Positions 39,127 to 49,443 of a stretch of 64,000 nucleotides of DNA are shown in pieces (within the stretch, counting starts at the first letter, position 1; every line of letters starts with the position of its first letter). This stretch comes from Pseudorhizobium banfieldiae. GTDB taxonomy: Bacteria; Pseudomonadota; Alphaproteobacteria; Rhizobiales; Rhizobiaceae. The stretch is taken from contig NZ_FO082820.1 of assembly GCF_000967425.1 (NCBI RefSeq), positions 2,046,001 to 2,110,000 on the forward strand. The letters are read 5' to 3'. The position numbers and the translations under genes were made by a program. The notes below the pieces were generated by a model. The model saw only the letters and a list, made by a program, of their open reading frames with translations. It had not been told where the DNA came from and did not search any database.

Positions 39127-39157
39127 ATGGTTAACAAACCGTTTACTTTCGTTAACC
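39127..39157 (-). promoter_or_regulatory. CtrA-like binding sites upstream of ddl-ftsQAZ
   Basis: Read on the minus strand, TTAACCAT (the CtrA half-site consensus) occupies 39134-39127. A second GGTTAAC lies at 39157-39151, making an inverted pair GGTTAAC...GTTAACC. TTAA-N7-TTTA (39131-39145 on the plus strand) is one mismatch from the full CtrA consensus. The site is 106 bases upstream of ddl. CtrA controls division genes in Caulobacter and Rhizobiales; binding here is inferred. Confidence 0.45.
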
Positions 39158-39221
39158 GAGGCGAAAAAGACGTGGAATTTCAATCGCTCCACCCCACATC
39201 GTGAATCTGATTCAAGACATC

Positions 39222-39262
39222 AAAAAAGGCCGCCAACCGCATGGGCTGACAGCCTTTTTTTT
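39222..39262. terminator. Terminator after murB
   Basis: AAGGCTGTCAGCC and GGTTGGCGGCCTT form an imperfect stem with a CATGC loop, flanked by a run of six A on one side and eight T on the other, so it can act in both directions. It lies about 20 bases past the murB stop and divides the dcw region into mraZ-murB and ddl-ftsZ units. Confidence 0.8.
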
Positions 39263-39282
39263 CAGAAACTTCTAATGCTGCT

Positions 39283-40257
39283 CTATTCGGTGGCGACGCC
39301 CTGGAATGGCTTCACTTCCCGACCGGGCATGAAGATCCCGAGCCGCTTGATCTCCCATTCCAGCTTGATTCCTGAATGCTCGAAGACCCGCTGGCGAACC
39401 GTTTCGCCGAGATATTCGAGATCGTAGCCGCTGGCATTGCCGGTATTGATCATGAAGTTGCAATGGAGCGAGGACATCTGAGCGCCGCCGCAGACAAGCC
39501 CGCGGCACCCCGCCTCGTCGATCAGCTTCCAGGCGGAATGGCCCTCGGGATTCTTGAAGGTCGAGCCGCCGGTCTTCTCCTTGACCGGCTGGACCGTTTC
39601 GCGGTGCTGGCGCACCGCATCCATCTCATGCCGAATCTTGGCACGATCGTCCGGATAGCCTTCGAAGATCGCATGGGTAAAGATCAGGTCGCCCGGAGCG
39701 CTCGACTTGCGATAGCCGTAGCCCATCTGCGCCTTGTCCAGGACATGGATATTGCCCTGCCGGTCGACGGCATGGACTTCCACCACCCGATCCGCCGTCT
39801 CCGTGCCGTTCGCCCCCGCATTCATGCGAAGCGCGCCGCCGATGGAGCCCGGGATGCCGTAGTAGAACGCAAAACCGCCAATGCCGTGATCCATTGCCAT
39901 CGCCGCGACATGCTTGTCGGGACATATGCTGCCGGCGCGGATGCGATTGTCCCCTGCAAGGTCGACCTGCCCGAACCCCTTTGCCGACAGGCGCAGGACC
40001 ACGCCCGGGATACCCCCATCGCGAACGAGCAGGTTGGAGCCAACGCCAACGACCGTCAGCGGCACGTCAGCCGGGAGGATCTTCAGAAACGTGACGAGGT
40101 CGTCCACGTCATGCGGCTGGAACATCAGTTCTGCCAGTCCGCCGGCCTGGAACCAGGTCACCCGGTCCATCGGCGCATCCGGCGTCAACCGTCCACGAAG
40201 GTCCTTGACGCCCTCACCGAGTGAGGCCAGCAGCTTTTCACCATGCACCTGCTTCAT
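39283..40257 (-). CDS. murB: UDP-N-acetylenolpyruvoylglucosamine reductase
   Basis: This 324-residue FAD enzyme reduces enolpyruvyl-UDP-GlcNAc to UDP-MurNAc. FAD contacts are in [15 protein letters not shown] near residue 35, [20 protein letters not shown] near 78 and [20 protein letters not shown] near 125. The catalytic region has GYGYRKS and [20 protein letters not shown]. It is the short type II form by length. ATG 40257 overlaps the murC stop (TAATG). It is the last gene of the mraZ-murB unit. Confidence 0.96.
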   Translation of the reverse strand: MKQVHGEKLLASLGEGVKDLRGRLTPDAPMDRVTWFQAGGLAELMFQPHDVDDLVTFLKILPADVPLTVVGVGSNLLVRDGGIPGVVLRLSAKGFGQVDLAGDNRIRAGSICPDKHVAAMAMDHGIGGFAFYYGIPGSIGGALRMNAGANGTETADRVVEVHAVDRQGNIHVLDKAQMGYGYRKSSAPGDLIFTHAIFEGYPDDRAKIRHEMDAVRQHRETVQPVKEKTGGSTFKNPEGHSAWKLIDEAGCRGLVCGGAQMSSLHCNFMINTGNASGYDLEYLGETVRQRVFEHSGIKLEWEIKRLGIFMPGREVKPFQGVATE

Positions 40258-41669
40258 TACGACTGTCCCGATACGCTTTCCAGTTCCCTGGGCAGCGCTG
40301 CCGCCCATTGCGTGATACTACCAGCCCCCAGAAGAACCACGAAATCACCCGGCTTCGCAATGCCGGCAACGATTGGCGCAAGTTCGCCAGGGCCGGAGAT
40401 GTAGCGCGCATTGCGGTGGCCGGCGGCCCGGATCTTGCCGACCAGGACTTCCGAATCCACGCCTTCGATCGGATCCTCTCCAGCAGCGTAGACCGGCGCC
40501 AGCATGACGCTATCGGCATCATTGAAGCAGGTCGCGAACTCCTGGAAGAGACTGGAAAGACGCGTGTAACGATGCGGTTGGTGGACCGCGATGATCCGCC
40601 CCGAGCAGGATTCCCTTGCCGCCTTCAGGACCGCCCTGATCTCCACCGGATGATGGCCGTAGTCGTCGAAGACGGAAACGCCGTTCCAGGTCCCCGTCAG
40701 CGTGAAGCGCCGCTTGACGCCACCGAAAGCCGCCAGCCCCTTGCGGATGTCTTCCTCGGAAATGCCAAGCCGATTGGCGACGGCGATTGCCGCCGTGGCG
40801 TTCGAAATATTGTGCCGTCCAGGCATCGGCAGGGTCAGGTCCTTGAAACTGAAGACCCGGCCGGTGCGACGGCGGCGGATCTCGACGTCGAAGATGGCTT
40901 TCGTCCCTTCCATGCGAACATTGGCAAAGCGGGCGTCGGCCTGCGGGTTCTCGCCATAGGTGATGATCTTGCGATCTTCGATCCGCGCCGCAAGCGCCTG
41001 CACTTCCGGATGATCGATGCACAGCACGCCGAAGCCGTAGAACGGGACGTTCTCGACGAACTGCCGGAAGGCCGCGCGGACGGCGTCGAAGCTGCCGTAG
41101 TGGTCGAGATGCTCCGGATCGATATTGGTGACCACTGCGACGTCCGCAGGAAGCTTGAGGAAGGTCCCGTCCGATTCGTCCGCCTCGACCACCATCCACT
41201 CGCCTTCACCCATGCGGGCATTGGTCCCATAGGCGTTGATGATGCCACCATTGATGACGGTAGGATCGAGGTTTCCGGCTTCGAGGAGCGTCGCGACCAT
41301 CGACGTCGTCGTCGTCTTGCCGTGCGTCCCGCCGATCGCGATCGCATTTCGGAAACGCATCAGCTCAGCAAGCATCTCCGCACGCCGGACGATCGGCAGG
41401 AAGCGCTCGCGTGCGGCGATCAGTTCCGGGTTGTCCTTCCTGATCGCGGTCGACACGACCACGACTTCTGCCTCTCCAAGGTTTTCCGCCCGATGGCCGA
41501 CGAAGACAGGTATGCCCTTCTCGCGCAATCGCTGGACATTGGCACCGTCGGACTGGTCCGAGCCCTGCACACGATGGCCCAGATTGTGGAGCACTTCCGC
41601 AATACCGCTCATGCCGATGCCGCCGATGCCGACGAAATGAACGAGCCCGATGGCCTTCGGCATCTTCAT
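40257..41669 (-). CDS. murC: UDP-N-acetylmuramate--L-alanine ligase
   Basis: This 470-residue Mur ligase adds L-Ala to UDP-MurNAc. The N-terminal nucleotide fold has [20 protein letters not shown] near residue 11. The ATP-binding P-loop is [20 protein letters not shown] near 112, with [19 protein letters not shown] near 180. The C-terminal domain includes [19 protein letters not shown] near 330. It overlaps murG by four bases (ATGA) and murB by one. Confidence 0.97.
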   Translation of the reverse strand: MKMPKAIGLVHFVGIGGIGMSGIAEVLHNLGHRVQGSDQSDGANVQRLREKGIPVFVGHRAENLGEAEVVVVSTAIRKDNPELIAARERFLPIVRRAEMLAELMRFRNAIAIGGTHGKTTTTSMVATLLEAGNLDPTVINGGIINAYGTNARMGEGEWMVVEADESDGTFLKLPADVAVVTNIDPEHLDHYGSFDAVRAAFRQFVENVPFYGFGVLCIDHPEVQALAARIEDRKIITYGENPQADARFANVRMEGTKAIFDVEIRRRRTGRVFSFKDLTLPMPGRHNISNATAAIAVANRLGISEEDIRKGLAAFGGVKRRFTLTGTWNGVSVFDDYGHHPVEIRAVLKAARESCSGRIIAVHQPHRYTRLSSLFQEFATCFNDADSVMLAPVYAAGEDPIEGVDSEVLVGKIRAAGHRNARYISGPGELAPIVAGIAKPGDFVVLLGAGSITQWAAALPRELESVSGQS

Positions 41670-42790
41670 GAATGCACTCCTTTGAATTCCGCGACCGATT
41701 TCCGCCCGGAAATAGCTACAACCAGGTCCGCGAGCAAGGCCGACGCATCCGGATGCCCCGCGTGCCGGGCGGCAGCCGCCATAGTTTCAAGCCGCTCCGG
41801 CTCCTTCATTGCCGACGAAATCATCTGTGCAAGCCATTCGGGTGAGAGCTCCGCCTGCGCCACGACCTCTGCCCCGCCCTTCCCGACGAGCGCAGCAGCA
41901 TTGGCTGCCTGGTCTTGGTCAAGGGCGTGGGGATAGGGAACAAAGATGGCCGGACGGCCGATGACGGCAACTTCCGACACCGTGGAGGCTCCGGACCGAC
42001 AGATGACCAGATGCGCCGAGCGAAGACGTTCGGCCATGTCGGCGAAGAAGGGCGACACCTCCGCCGGAACCTGGAGCGCACGATAGTGATCGGCGACCGC
42101 CTGCTGGTCCTCCGCCCGTGCCTGCTGCGTTACCCTAAGCCTGCTTCGATCCACACCGTCGAGACGTGCGATCGCCGCGGGTACTGCGGAGGAAAAGAAC
42201 TGTGCGCCCTGGCTGCCGCCGAAGACGAGTAGGCGGAATTCTTCCGAACTCCGGGATGCGAGGTACGGCGAACCGGCGGCCTGCAGGACGGCGGGGCGCA
42301 CCGGATTGCCGGTCGTCACCGTCTTTGCTGCATGGGCTCCGTGATCATCCGGCAGGAAGCCACCTGCAATTGCCTGTACCCGCGAGGCGAGCGCCTTGTT
42401 GGCGCGGCCCATCACGGCATTCTGCTCGTGGATCAGCGACGGCACGCCCATTGATGTCGCAGCAAGCAGGGGCGGAACGGTCGGATACCCTCCGAATCCA
42501 ATGACGGCGGCCGGCTTCAGCCGCCCGATGAGCCGGCGGGCGGCCCGCAGGCCTGTCCACAAGGTCCACGCCGTGCGCAGCACCGCGATGGGATTCTTCG
42601 ATCCGAAGGTCGCCGAGGGGACGACGTGGATCTCGTCCGCGGGAAAGCTTCCGGCGAAGCGTTCGGCGCGCCTGTCGGTTACGAGGTGGACGGTGTAGCC
42701 ACGTGCCTTCAGCTCGTGCCCGAGGGCCTCGGCAGGGAAAAGGTGCCCGCCGGTCCCACCGGCGGCAAGAAGGATGATGCCACTGGCCAT
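41666..42790 (-). CDS. murG: UDP-GlcNAc:lipid I transferase MurG
   Basis: This 374-residue GT-B glycosyltransferase converts lipid I to lipid II at the inner face of the membrane. Landmarks: [20 protein letters not shown] at 5-24, [20 protein letters not shown] near 95, [12 protein letters not shown] near 122, [20 protein letters not shown] near 187, and the donor-binding [20 protein letters not shown] near 258. GGCGGAGTAGACA precedes ATG 42790, three bases after the ftsW stop. Confidence 0.97.
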   Translation of the reverse strand: MASGIILLAAGGTGGHLFPAEALGHELKARGYTVHLVTDRRAERFAGSFPADEIHVVPSATFGSKNPIAVLRTAWTLWTGLRAARRLIGRLKPAAVIGFGGYPTVPPLLAATSMGVPSLIHEQNAVMGRANKALASRVQAIAGGFLPDDHGAHAAKTVTTGNPVRPAVLQAAGSPYLASRSSEEFRLLVFGGSQGAQFFSSAVPAAIARLDGVDRSRLRVTQQARAEDQQAVADHYRALQVPAEVSPFFADMAERLRSAHLVICRSGASTVSEVAVIGRPAIFVPYPHALDQDQAANAAALVGKGGAEVVAQAELSPEWLAQMISSAMKEPERLETMAAAARHAGHPDASALLADLVVAISGRKSVAEFKGVHS

Positions 42791-42793
42791 TGT

Positions 42794-43945
42794 CTACTCC
42801 GCCGGAACGCCGGCAATGCGGAAGAGGCTACGCTCCTGCGCCCGCTTTTCCGGGCGGTGCCGGGTCAGCGCAAGGATGAAGCCGGCCGTCACGCAGATCG
42901 CGATCATCGAGGAGCCGCCATAGGAGATCAGTGGCAGGGTCATTCCCTTCGCGGGCAGGAGTTCGAGATTGACGCCGATGTTGATCATCGACTGGATGCC
43001 GATCTGCAGCACGAGGCCCGCGACGGCAAAGCGTGCAAAATCATTGCGCTCCTTGAACGAGTGACCGAGGCCGCGCAGCACGATGAAGGCGAAGATGAGC
43101 ACCAGCAGCATGCAGAACAGGATTCCGAACTCCTCCGCCGCCACTGAGAAGATGAAGTCCGTATGGCTGTCGGGAATGATGCGCTTGACGATGCCTTCGC
43201 CCGGGCCCTGCCCGAACCAGTCGCCGCGGACGATCGCATCGCGGGCGGTGTCCACCTGGAACGTGTCGCCCTCGCCGGTCAAGAACCTGTCGATACGCCC
43301 GGTCACGTGCGGCAACATGTAATATGCCGAGGCAAAGCCGACGATACCGACTGCCCCGAGAACCATGATCCAGAGCCACGGCATGCCGGCCATGAAGAAC
43401 ATGCCGCCCCAGACGACCGCGGTCAGAATCGTCTGCCCCAGGTCGGGCTGGGCAACGAGCAGGGCGGCCACAATGCCGAACAGGATGATCGCGAAGAGAT
43501 TGCCGGGGATTTCCGGCTGGCGGGCATGCTCGGCAAACAGCCATGCGCACACCACCACAAAGGCGGGCTTCATGAACTCCGAGGGCTGGATGGAGAAGCT
43601 GCCGATGGAGACCCACCGGCGCGAGCCCTTCACTTCCACGCCGAAGAACAGCGCCATCACCATCATCAGCAGGGAGACGGCCAGCAGAATGATGGCGGCT
43701 CGACGCACCTGGCGCGGCGTCATGAATGACAACCCGATCATCACCATCAGCGACGGGACGATGAAGACGGCATGTCGCTCCACGAAATGAAAGCTGTCGA
43801 GGCCGAGCCGTTCGGCGACCGGCGGCGATGCGGCGAAGGACAGCATGAAGCCGATCCCCATCAGAAGGATGAACGCCGCAAGGAAATAGCGGTCGATCGT
43901 CCAGAACCAATCCGCCAGTGGCCCCCGGTCGGCGCGGCTTACCAT
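42794..43945 (-). CDS. ftsW: SEDS-family septal glycosyltransferase FtsW
   Basis: This 383-residue polytopic protein with about ten membrane spans is the septal peptidoglycan polymerase that works with the FtsI transpeptidase. The conserved SEDS block is GSRRWVSIGSFSIQPSEFMK near residue 110, followed by VAQPDLGQTILTAVVWGGMF. The catalytic-loop region lies near VDTARDAIVRGDWFGQGPGE, and the C-terminus has LPLISYGGSSMIAICVTAG. ATG 43945 (MVSRADRG) has AAGGGGATTTG upstream; the TTG six bases earlier is not needed. It follows murD by two bases. Confidence 0.96.
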   Translation of the reverse strand: MVSRADRGPLADWFWTIDRYFLAAFILLMGIGFMLSFAASPPVAERLGLDSFHFVERHAVFIVPSLMVMIGLSFMTPRQVRRAAIILLAVSLLMMVMALFFGVEVKGSRRWVSIGSFSIQPSEFMKPAFVVVCAWLFAEHARQPEIPGNLFAIILFGIVAALLVAQPDLGQTILTAVVWGGMFFMAGMPWLWIMVLGAVGIVGFASAYYMLPHVTGRIDRFLTGEGDTFQVDTARDAIVRGDWFGQGPGEGIVKRIIPDSHTDFIFSVAAEEFGILFCMLLVLIFAFIVLRGLGHSFKERNDFARFAVAGLVLQIGIQSMINIGVNLELLPAKGMTLPLISYGGSSMIAICVTAGFILALTRHRPEKRAQERSLFRIAGVPAE

Positions 43946-43947
43946 GG

Positions 43948-45354
43948 TCAAATCCCCTTCTTCGTCTCGACCAGCATGGTGACGCCGTCGAGTTCGGCAA
44001 CATGGCTCACGAATGCATCTCCGCGGACCTCAAAATTCCTGTACTGATCGAAGCTGGCGCAAGCCGGCGACAACATGACAGCAGCCGAATTGCCCTCCGC
44101 CTCAGCCTCCGCAGCGGCATGGGCGACCGCACGCTCGAGCGTCCCGGAAATCTCGTAGGGAACAGCCTGCCCAAGCGTGGCGGCAAAGGCCGGAGCCGCC
44201 TCTCCAATCAGAAAGGCTTTGACGATATGCGGGAAGAGTGGTGCGAGGCTTGCGATGCCGCCTTCCTTGGGTAACCCGCCGGCAATCCAGTAGATGCGGT
44301 CATAGCTCGACAGAGCCGGCGCAGCGGCTTCAGCATTGGTTGCCTTGGAATCATTGACGAACAGCACGTTCCCGCGGCGCGCAACCGGCTGCATGCGGTG
44401 CTTCAGTCCCGGAAACGACCTCAGCCCCTCGCGGATCGCATCAGCATCGACCCCGACCGCAAGGCAGGCCGCGATTGCCGCCGCCGCGTTCTGCGCATTG
44501 TGCCCGCCCCTCAAGGTTGCGATGCCTTCCAAGTCGACGAACAGCGAACTCGCGCCTACCTCGGCCCTGAAGAGGCGGCTTCCCTCGGCATAGATTCCGT
44601 CGGCGACAACGTTACGCCTGGAGATTCGGCGCACCTTCACCCCTGCCCGCTCGACCCGGTCGGCGATGAGGGCCGAGAAGCTGTCGTCGATGCCGACGAT
44701 GGCAATGTCGCTGCCCGCCACCAGCCGCTCCTTGACGTCGGCATAGTGCTGCATCGTGCCGTGGCGGTCGAGATGGTCCGGTGTCAGGTTAAGCAGGATG
44801 CCGGCAGTCGGATCGAGTGTCGGCGCAAGGTCTATCTGGTAGGAGGAGCACTCGACGACATAGTAACGCTCGGCCTTTGGGGGATCGAGCGTCAGCACCG
44901 CGGTGCCGATATTCCCGCCAAGCTGCGTGTCGCGGCCGCTGCTCCTCAAGATGTGGGCGACAAGCGCAGTCGTCGTCGACTTGCCGTTGGTGCCGGTAAT
45001 GGCGATGAACGGGCAATCCGGCGCGAATGCCCGCCTCTCACGCACGAAGAGTTCGATGTCACCGATGATCTCGACACCGGCGGCACGGGCGAGATCAACG
45101 CTCCAGTGCGGCTTCGGATGGGTCAGCGGCACGCCCGGCGACAGGACGAAGGCGGCCATCTGGGACCAGTCGATGGAGCGCAGATCCTCGGTATGCATGC
45201 CGGCCGAAGCCGCCTTTGCGACACTGTCCGGATTGTCGTCCCACGCCGCCACGTCGGCTCCGCCGGCCTGCAAGGCCTGTGCGGTGGCAAGCCCGGAGCC
45301 GCCCAAGCCGAAGAGCGCTACCTTTTTGCCGGCGAACGTGGTGACCGGGATCAT
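43948..45354 (-). CDS. murD: UDP-N-acetylmuramoylalanine--D-glutamate ligase
   Basis: This 468-residue Mur ligase adds D-Glu. The N-terminal fold has [20 protein letters not shown] near residue 11. The ATP-binding P-loop is [20 protein letters not shown] near 112, with [20 protein letters not shown] near 178. The C-terminal domain begins near [20 protein letters not shown] at 315. ATG 45354 (MIPVTTFAG) directly follows AGGGGGAA, a close spacing; longer frames upstream overlap mraY. The start lies seven bases after the mraY stop. Confidence 0.96.
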   Translation of the reverse strand: MIPVTTFAGKKVALFGLGGSGLATAQALQAGGADVAAWDDNPDSVAKAASAGMHTEDLRSIDWSQMAAFVLSPGVPLTHPKPHWSVDLARAAGVEIIGDIELFVRERRAFAPDCPFIAITGTNGKSTTTALVAHILRSSGRDTQLGGNIGTAVLTLDPPKAERYYVVECSSYQIDLAPTLDPTAGILLNLTPDHLDRHGTMQHYADVKERLVAGSDIAIVGIDDSFSALIADRVERAGVKVRRISRRNVVADGIYAEGSRLFRAEVGASSLFVDLEGIATLRGGHNAQNAAAAIAACLAVGVDADAIREGLRSFPGLKHRMQPVARRGNVLFVNDSKATNAEAAAPALSSYDRIYWIAGGLPKEGGIASLAPLFPHIVKAFLIGEAAPAFAATLGQAVPYEISGTLERAVAHAAAEAEAEGNSAAVMLSPACASFDQYRNFEVRGDAFVSHVAELDGVTMLVETKKGI

Positions 45355-45361
45355 TTCCCCC

Positions 45362-46465
45362 TCACCGCAACTTGAGTGTCGAGAGGCCGAGCAATGCCAG
45401 CCCAACGGCGATGATCCAGAAGCGGACGACCACCTGGCTCTCGGTCCATCCGAGTTTCTCGAAATGGTGGTGGATGGGCGCCATGAGGAAGACGCGCCGG
45501 CCCGTCAGCTTGAAGAAGCCAACCTGGATGATGACCGACAGGGTTTCCATGACGAACAGGCCGCCGATGATGACCATGACGATCTCGTGCTTCGTCGCGA
45601 CGGCAACGGAGCCGATCAGTCCGCCGAGGGCGAGCGAGCCCGTGTCCCCCATGAAGATCGCGGCCGGCGGCGCGTTGAACCAGAGGAAGCCGAGGCCGGC
45701 ACCGATCACAGCACCGAGGATGACGACCAGTTCCCCGGTGCCGGGGACAAAGTTGATCTGCAGATAATTTGCGAAGACGCCGTTGCCGACGAGATAGGAG
45801 ATGGCACCGAAGGAGGCTGCGGCGATCATCACCGGAACGATGGCAAGCCCATCAAGTCCATCCGTCAAGTTCACCGCGTTCCCGGCCCCGACGATCACGA
45901 AAGCGCCGAACAAGACGAAGAAGATGCCCAGGTCGACCAGGAAGTCCTTGAAGAATGGAAAGGCGATCGAGGTGCCGAGATTGGGATTGGCGGATTGCCC
46001 GGTGGCTGAAGCGATGCGCATCATGAAGAACACGGCGATCGCGGCAATCAGGAACTCGATCCCGAGCCGGGCCTTCCCCGAGAAGCCCTTGTCGGTCTGT
46101 TTGGTCACCTTGAGATAGTCGTCATAGAAGCCGATCGCGCCGAATCCGAGCGTCACCAGCAAAGTCGCGACCACGTAGATGTTCGATAGATCCGCCCAGA
46201 GCAGCGATCCGCCGATGATTCCCGCGAGAATCATCAACCCGCCCATCGTGGGTGTGCCGGCTTTTTTGAAGTGGGTCTGAGGGCCATCGGCGCGGATCGG
46301 CTGCCCCTTGCCCTGTCGTACGCGCAGCGACGCGATCATTGCGGGACCGAACAGGAAGACGATCAAGGCAGAGGTAAAGAGTGCCGCACCGGTGCGGAAC
46401 GTAATGTATCGGAACAGGTTGAAGATTTGAAACGTATCCGCCAGTTCCACAAGCCAGATGAGCAT
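45362..46465 (-). CDS. mraY: Phospho-N-acetylmuramoyl-pentapeptide transferase
   Basis: This 367-residue membrane enzyme with about ten spans makes lipid I from UDP-MurNAc-pentapeptide and undecaprenyl phosphate. Signatures: [20 protein letters not shown] near residue 63, the Asp motif [17 protein letters not shown] near 113, [20 protein letters not shown] near 190 and the histidine triad [15 protein letters not shown] near 330. AGAAAGGGCC precedes the start. It follows murF by 24 bases in the cluster. Confidence 0.97.
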   Translation of the reverse strand: MLIWLVELADTFQIFNLFRYITFRTGAALFTSALIVFLFGPAMIASLRVRQGKGQPIRADGPQTHFKKAGTPTMGGLMILAGIIGGSLLWADLSNIYVVATLLVTLGFGAIGFYDDYLKVTKQTDKGFSGKARLGIEFLIAAIAVFFMMRIASATGQSANPNLGTSIAFPFFKDFLVDLGIFFVLFGAFVIVGAGNAVNLTDGLDGLAIVPVMIAAASFGAISYLVGNGVFANYLQINFVPGTGELVVILGAVIGAGLGFLWFNAPPAAIFMGDTGSLALGGLIGSVAVATKHEIVMVIIGGLFVMETLSVIIQVGFFKLTGRRVFLMAPIHHHFEKLGWTESQVVVRFWIIAVGLALLGLSTLKLR

Positions 46466-46489
46466 CCATGGCCCTTTCTAGAAGCCGAA

Positions 46490-47923
46490 TTAAAGTTGGC
46501 GCTCCGTCTCGGAGACTGCCGGATAATTGTCAATAAGCGCAGCAACGATCTTTCCGAAACCGATGCCGAGGGACGACTTCACCATGACCACGTCACCCGG
46601 CTTGACGGCACGCACGGCAAAATCCCGAAGCTCTTCCGTCGTCGACCGGTACTCGCAATGCACGCTCTCCGGCAGCGCATCCCGAAGGACTGCCATTTCA
46701 GCGCCTGCCAGCCACACATGCTCGATGCCAGCTGCCAAAATCGGCCCTGCCAGTTCCTCGTGGACCTTTGCTGAAAACTCGCCCATTTCCAGCATGTCGC
46801 CGAGGATGGCGATCCTCCTCCCGGAGGCCACGGGCTCCGACGCGGCAAGAAGCGCGATCGCGGCCCGCATGGACGCCGGGTTGGCATTATAGCTTTCGTC
46901 AATCAGCGTCAGGATGCCTTCGCCGATACCGAGCCGGTGCTGCTCGCCACGCCCCTTGACCGGTCGCAGTTCTGCGAGTGCAGCGACCGCCTTGCCGAGA
47001 TCCGCACCAACCAGGGTGCAAGCGCCGAGTACAGCCATGGCGTTTTCCGCAATGTGCCTGCCGGGAGTGCCGATCTCCACCTCCACCGTCTCGCCGCTGA
47101 GCGTCGCCCAGACGGTCGAGCTTTGCGCATTGCCCTCGAAATCGGCCAGCCGGAAGTCTGCCTTGGCATGCTGCCCGAACGTGTAGATGCGGCCAACACC
47201 GACCTCTTGGGCCCGCTGCTCGAGGAAAGCGAACTGCTTGTTGTCGCGATTGAGAATCGCTGCACCACCGGGTTCCAGACCTTCGAATATCTCCGCCTTG
47301 GCGGCCGCGATCTCCTCGAGATTGCGGAAGTGGCCGAGATGGGCGGCGGCGATCGTGGTGATGATGGCCACGTGGGGACGCACCATCTTCACCAACGGGC
47401 GGATTTCGCCCGGATGATTCATGCCGATCTCGAAGACGCCGAACTGCGCCTCCTCGGGCATGCGGGCCAGCGTCAGCGGCACCCCCCAGTGATTATTGAA
47501 GGAAGCAACCGCCGCATGCACCGTGCCGAAGGGCGAGAGGACGTGCCGCAGCATCTCCTTGGTTGTCGTCTTGCCGACCGAACCGGTAACCGCGACGATC
47601 TGGGCGCGGCTCCGCTGACGTGAGGCGATACCGAGCTTTCCGAGCGCGGTCAGCACATCCTCCACGACGATCATGGGGATGGTCAGCCGCCCCATAGCCG
47701 GCAGCTTCGCCTCGCTGACGACGATCAGGGAGGCACCGTTCGCCACGGCGATACTGGCGAAGTCATGACCATCGACGCGATCGCCCTTGATGGCGAAGAA
47801 GGCTTCCCCGGGAGCTATCGAACGGCTGTCGATCGAGATGCCGGTGATGCCCTCCGGAAGCGTACCCACCGGCCGCCCTTCCATTGCGCCAACCATTGCA
47901 TCGCAGGTCCAGAGCCAGCTCAA
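46490..47923 (-). CDS. murF: UDP-MurNAc-tripeptide--D-Ala-D-Ala ligase
   Basis: This 477-residue Mur ligase adds the D-Ala-D-Ala dipeptide made by Ddl. The P-loop is [20 protein letters not shown] near residue 110, then [16 protein letters not shown] and [20 protein letters not shown]. The C-terminal domain has [20 protein letters not shown] and [20 protein letters not shown]. The start is a TTG that overlaps the murE stop (TTGA), a translational coupling that also fits the absence of a nearer ATG. Confidence 0.95.
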   Translation of the reverse strand: MSWLWTCDAMVGAMEGRPVGTLPEGITGISIDSRSIAPGEAFFAIKGDRVDGHDFASIAVANGASLIVVSEAKLPAMGRLTIPMIVVEDVLTALGKLGIASRQRSRAQIVAVTGSVGKTTTKEMLRHVLSPFGTVHAAVASFNNHWGVPLTLARMPEEAQFGVFEIGMNHPGEIRPLVKMVRPHVAIITTIAAAHLGHFRNLEEIAAAKAEIFEGLEPGGAAILNRDNKQFAFLEQRAQEVGVGRIYTFGQHAKADFRLADFEGNAQSSTVWATLSGETVEVEIGTPGRHIAENAMAVLGACTLVGADLGKAVAALAELRPVKGRGEQHRLGIGEGILTLIDESYNANPASMRAAIALLAASEPVASGRRIAILGDMLEMGEFSAKVHEELAGPILAAGIEHVWLAGAEMAVLRDALPESVHCEYRSTTEELRDFAVRAVKPGDVVMVKSSLGIGFGKIVAALIDNYPAVSETERQL

Positions 47924-49380
47924 GATGTCATCTCCTCCAGTGCCTTGCGCAGTTCCATGTGGTCCGAGAACGGCAGGACCCGGTCGCCGATCGTTTGCCC
48001 TTCCTCGTGCCCCTTGCCGGCGACGATGAGAGTGTCACCCGCTCCCAGAAGGGAGACGGCATGGCGGATCGCCGCCGCCCGGTCTCCGATCTCGGTGGCA
48101 CCGGATGCCGCCGCCATGATCTCGGACCGGATTACCTCCGGGACCTCGGAACGCGGATTGTCGTCAGTTACGACCACCACATCCGCCAGCCGTGTAGCGA
48201 TCTCGCCCATGATGGGGCGCTTGCCCTTGTCACGGTCGCCGCCACATCCGAAAACGAGCACGACTCGCCCGGTGGTGAAGGGTCGCACGGACGACAGGAC
48301 GTTCTTGAGCGCATCGGGCTTGTGGGCATAATCCACGTAGGCCAAGGCCCCTTCGCGTGTCTGCCCCACGAGCTCCAGGCGTCCGGAGGCGCCTCGCAGC
48401 TTCTCCAGCGCCGCCATCGCAACTGCAGCCGGCGTGCCGGTGGATATCGCCAGACCCGCAGCCACGAGTGCATTTGCCACCTGGAAGTCGCCCGCCAGAG
48501 GAATGTCGACCTCGAAGATGTCGTCACCGAAATGGATTTCGGCGGTCTGCTTGTGACGGAAGTGCTCGACGCGCTTGAGAGCGAGGTAATCTCCCTTGCG
48601 GCCGACGGTTAGCACCTGAAGCTCCGATTTGCCGGCGACGCGGATCGCCTCCGCCGACCATTCGTCATCCGCAAAGATGACCGCCGGCGAGCCTTTCGGC
48701 AGCAGCGTATCGAAGAGCCGCATCTTCGCGGCCATATAGCTTTCGATCGTCGGATGATAATCCATGTGATCGCGGCCGAGATTGGTAAACCCGGCCGCCG
48801 CGAGGCGCACGCCGTCGAGCCGGCACTGATCGAGCCCGTGACTGGATGCCTCCATGGCGGCGTGGGTCACACCTTCGGCCGCAAGTTCCGCCAGCAGCGC
48901 ATGGAGCCCAACCGGGTCCGGCGTCGTCAGGGATCCATAGTCGTTGCGGGTCGGCGAAACCACGCCGGTGGTGCCGATCTGCGCGGCTGGATGGCCGGCA
49001 TGTGCCCATATCTGACGGGTGAAGGAGGCGACGGACGTCTTGCCGGCGGTCCCGGTGACGGCGACCATGGTGGCCGGCTGCGCCCCGTAGAAGCGTGCGG
49101 CAGCCAAAGCCAGAAAGCGGCGCGGATTGGAGACGGTCAGGACGGGAACCGAGGCATCGGCCGTCTGACCTGCGACAGCCGCAGCCGCACCGCGTTGCGC
49201 TGCGTCGGCAATGAAGCGAGCACCGTCGGCCTTCGTCCCGGGCAGCGCTGCGAAAAGCATGCCGGGCTCAACCTTTCGGCTGTCGGCAGAGATGCCGCCG
49301 ACGTCGATATCGCCCGTCGCTCCGGCGAGCAGTTCGCTGATCTCCGGAAAATCATCGCCGGCCAGGTCGCGTAACTTCAT
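47920..49380 (-). CDS. murE: UDP-MurNAc-L-Ala-D-Glu--meso-diaminopimelate ligase
   Basis: This 486-residue Mur ligase adds the third stem residue. The P-loop is [20 protein letters not shown] near residue 106. The substrate carbamylated-lysine region follows, then [20 protein letters not shown] near 335. The motif [20 protein letters not shown] contains DNPR, which in this family selects meso-diaminopimelate rather than lysine. ATG 49380 (MKLRDLAGD) is chosen over two upstream in-frame ATGs for family fit. It starts 63 bases after the ftsI stop. Confidence 0.96.
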   Translation of the reverse strand: MKLRDLAGDDFPEISELLAGATGDIDVGGISADSRKVEPGMLFAALPGTKADGARFIADAAQRGAAAAVAGQTADASVPVLTVSNPRRFLALAAARFYGAQPATMVAVTGTAGKTSVASFTRQIWAHAGHPAAQIGTTGVVSPTRNDYGSLTTPDPVGLHALLAELAAEGVTHAAMEASSHGLDQCRLDGVRLAAAGFTNLGRDHMDYHPTIESYMAAKMRLFDTLLPKGSPAVIFADDEWSAEAIRVAGKSELQVLTVGRKGDYLALKRVEHFRHKQTAEIHFGDDIFEVDIPLAGDFQVANALVAAGLAISTGTPAAVAMAALEKLRGASGRLELVGQTREGALAYVDYAHKPDALKNVLSSVRPFTTGRVVLVFGCGGDRDKGKRPIMGEIATRLADVVVVTDDNPRSEVPEVIRSEIMAAASGATEIGDRAAAIRHAVSLLGAGDTLIVAGKGHEEGQTIGDRVLPFSDHMELRKALEEMTS

Positions 49381-49443
49381 CAGCGGTACTCTCATCATTG
49401 GTCAGGCGCGCACTCTCTCGAATCGCCCGTGAATCATTATCGC

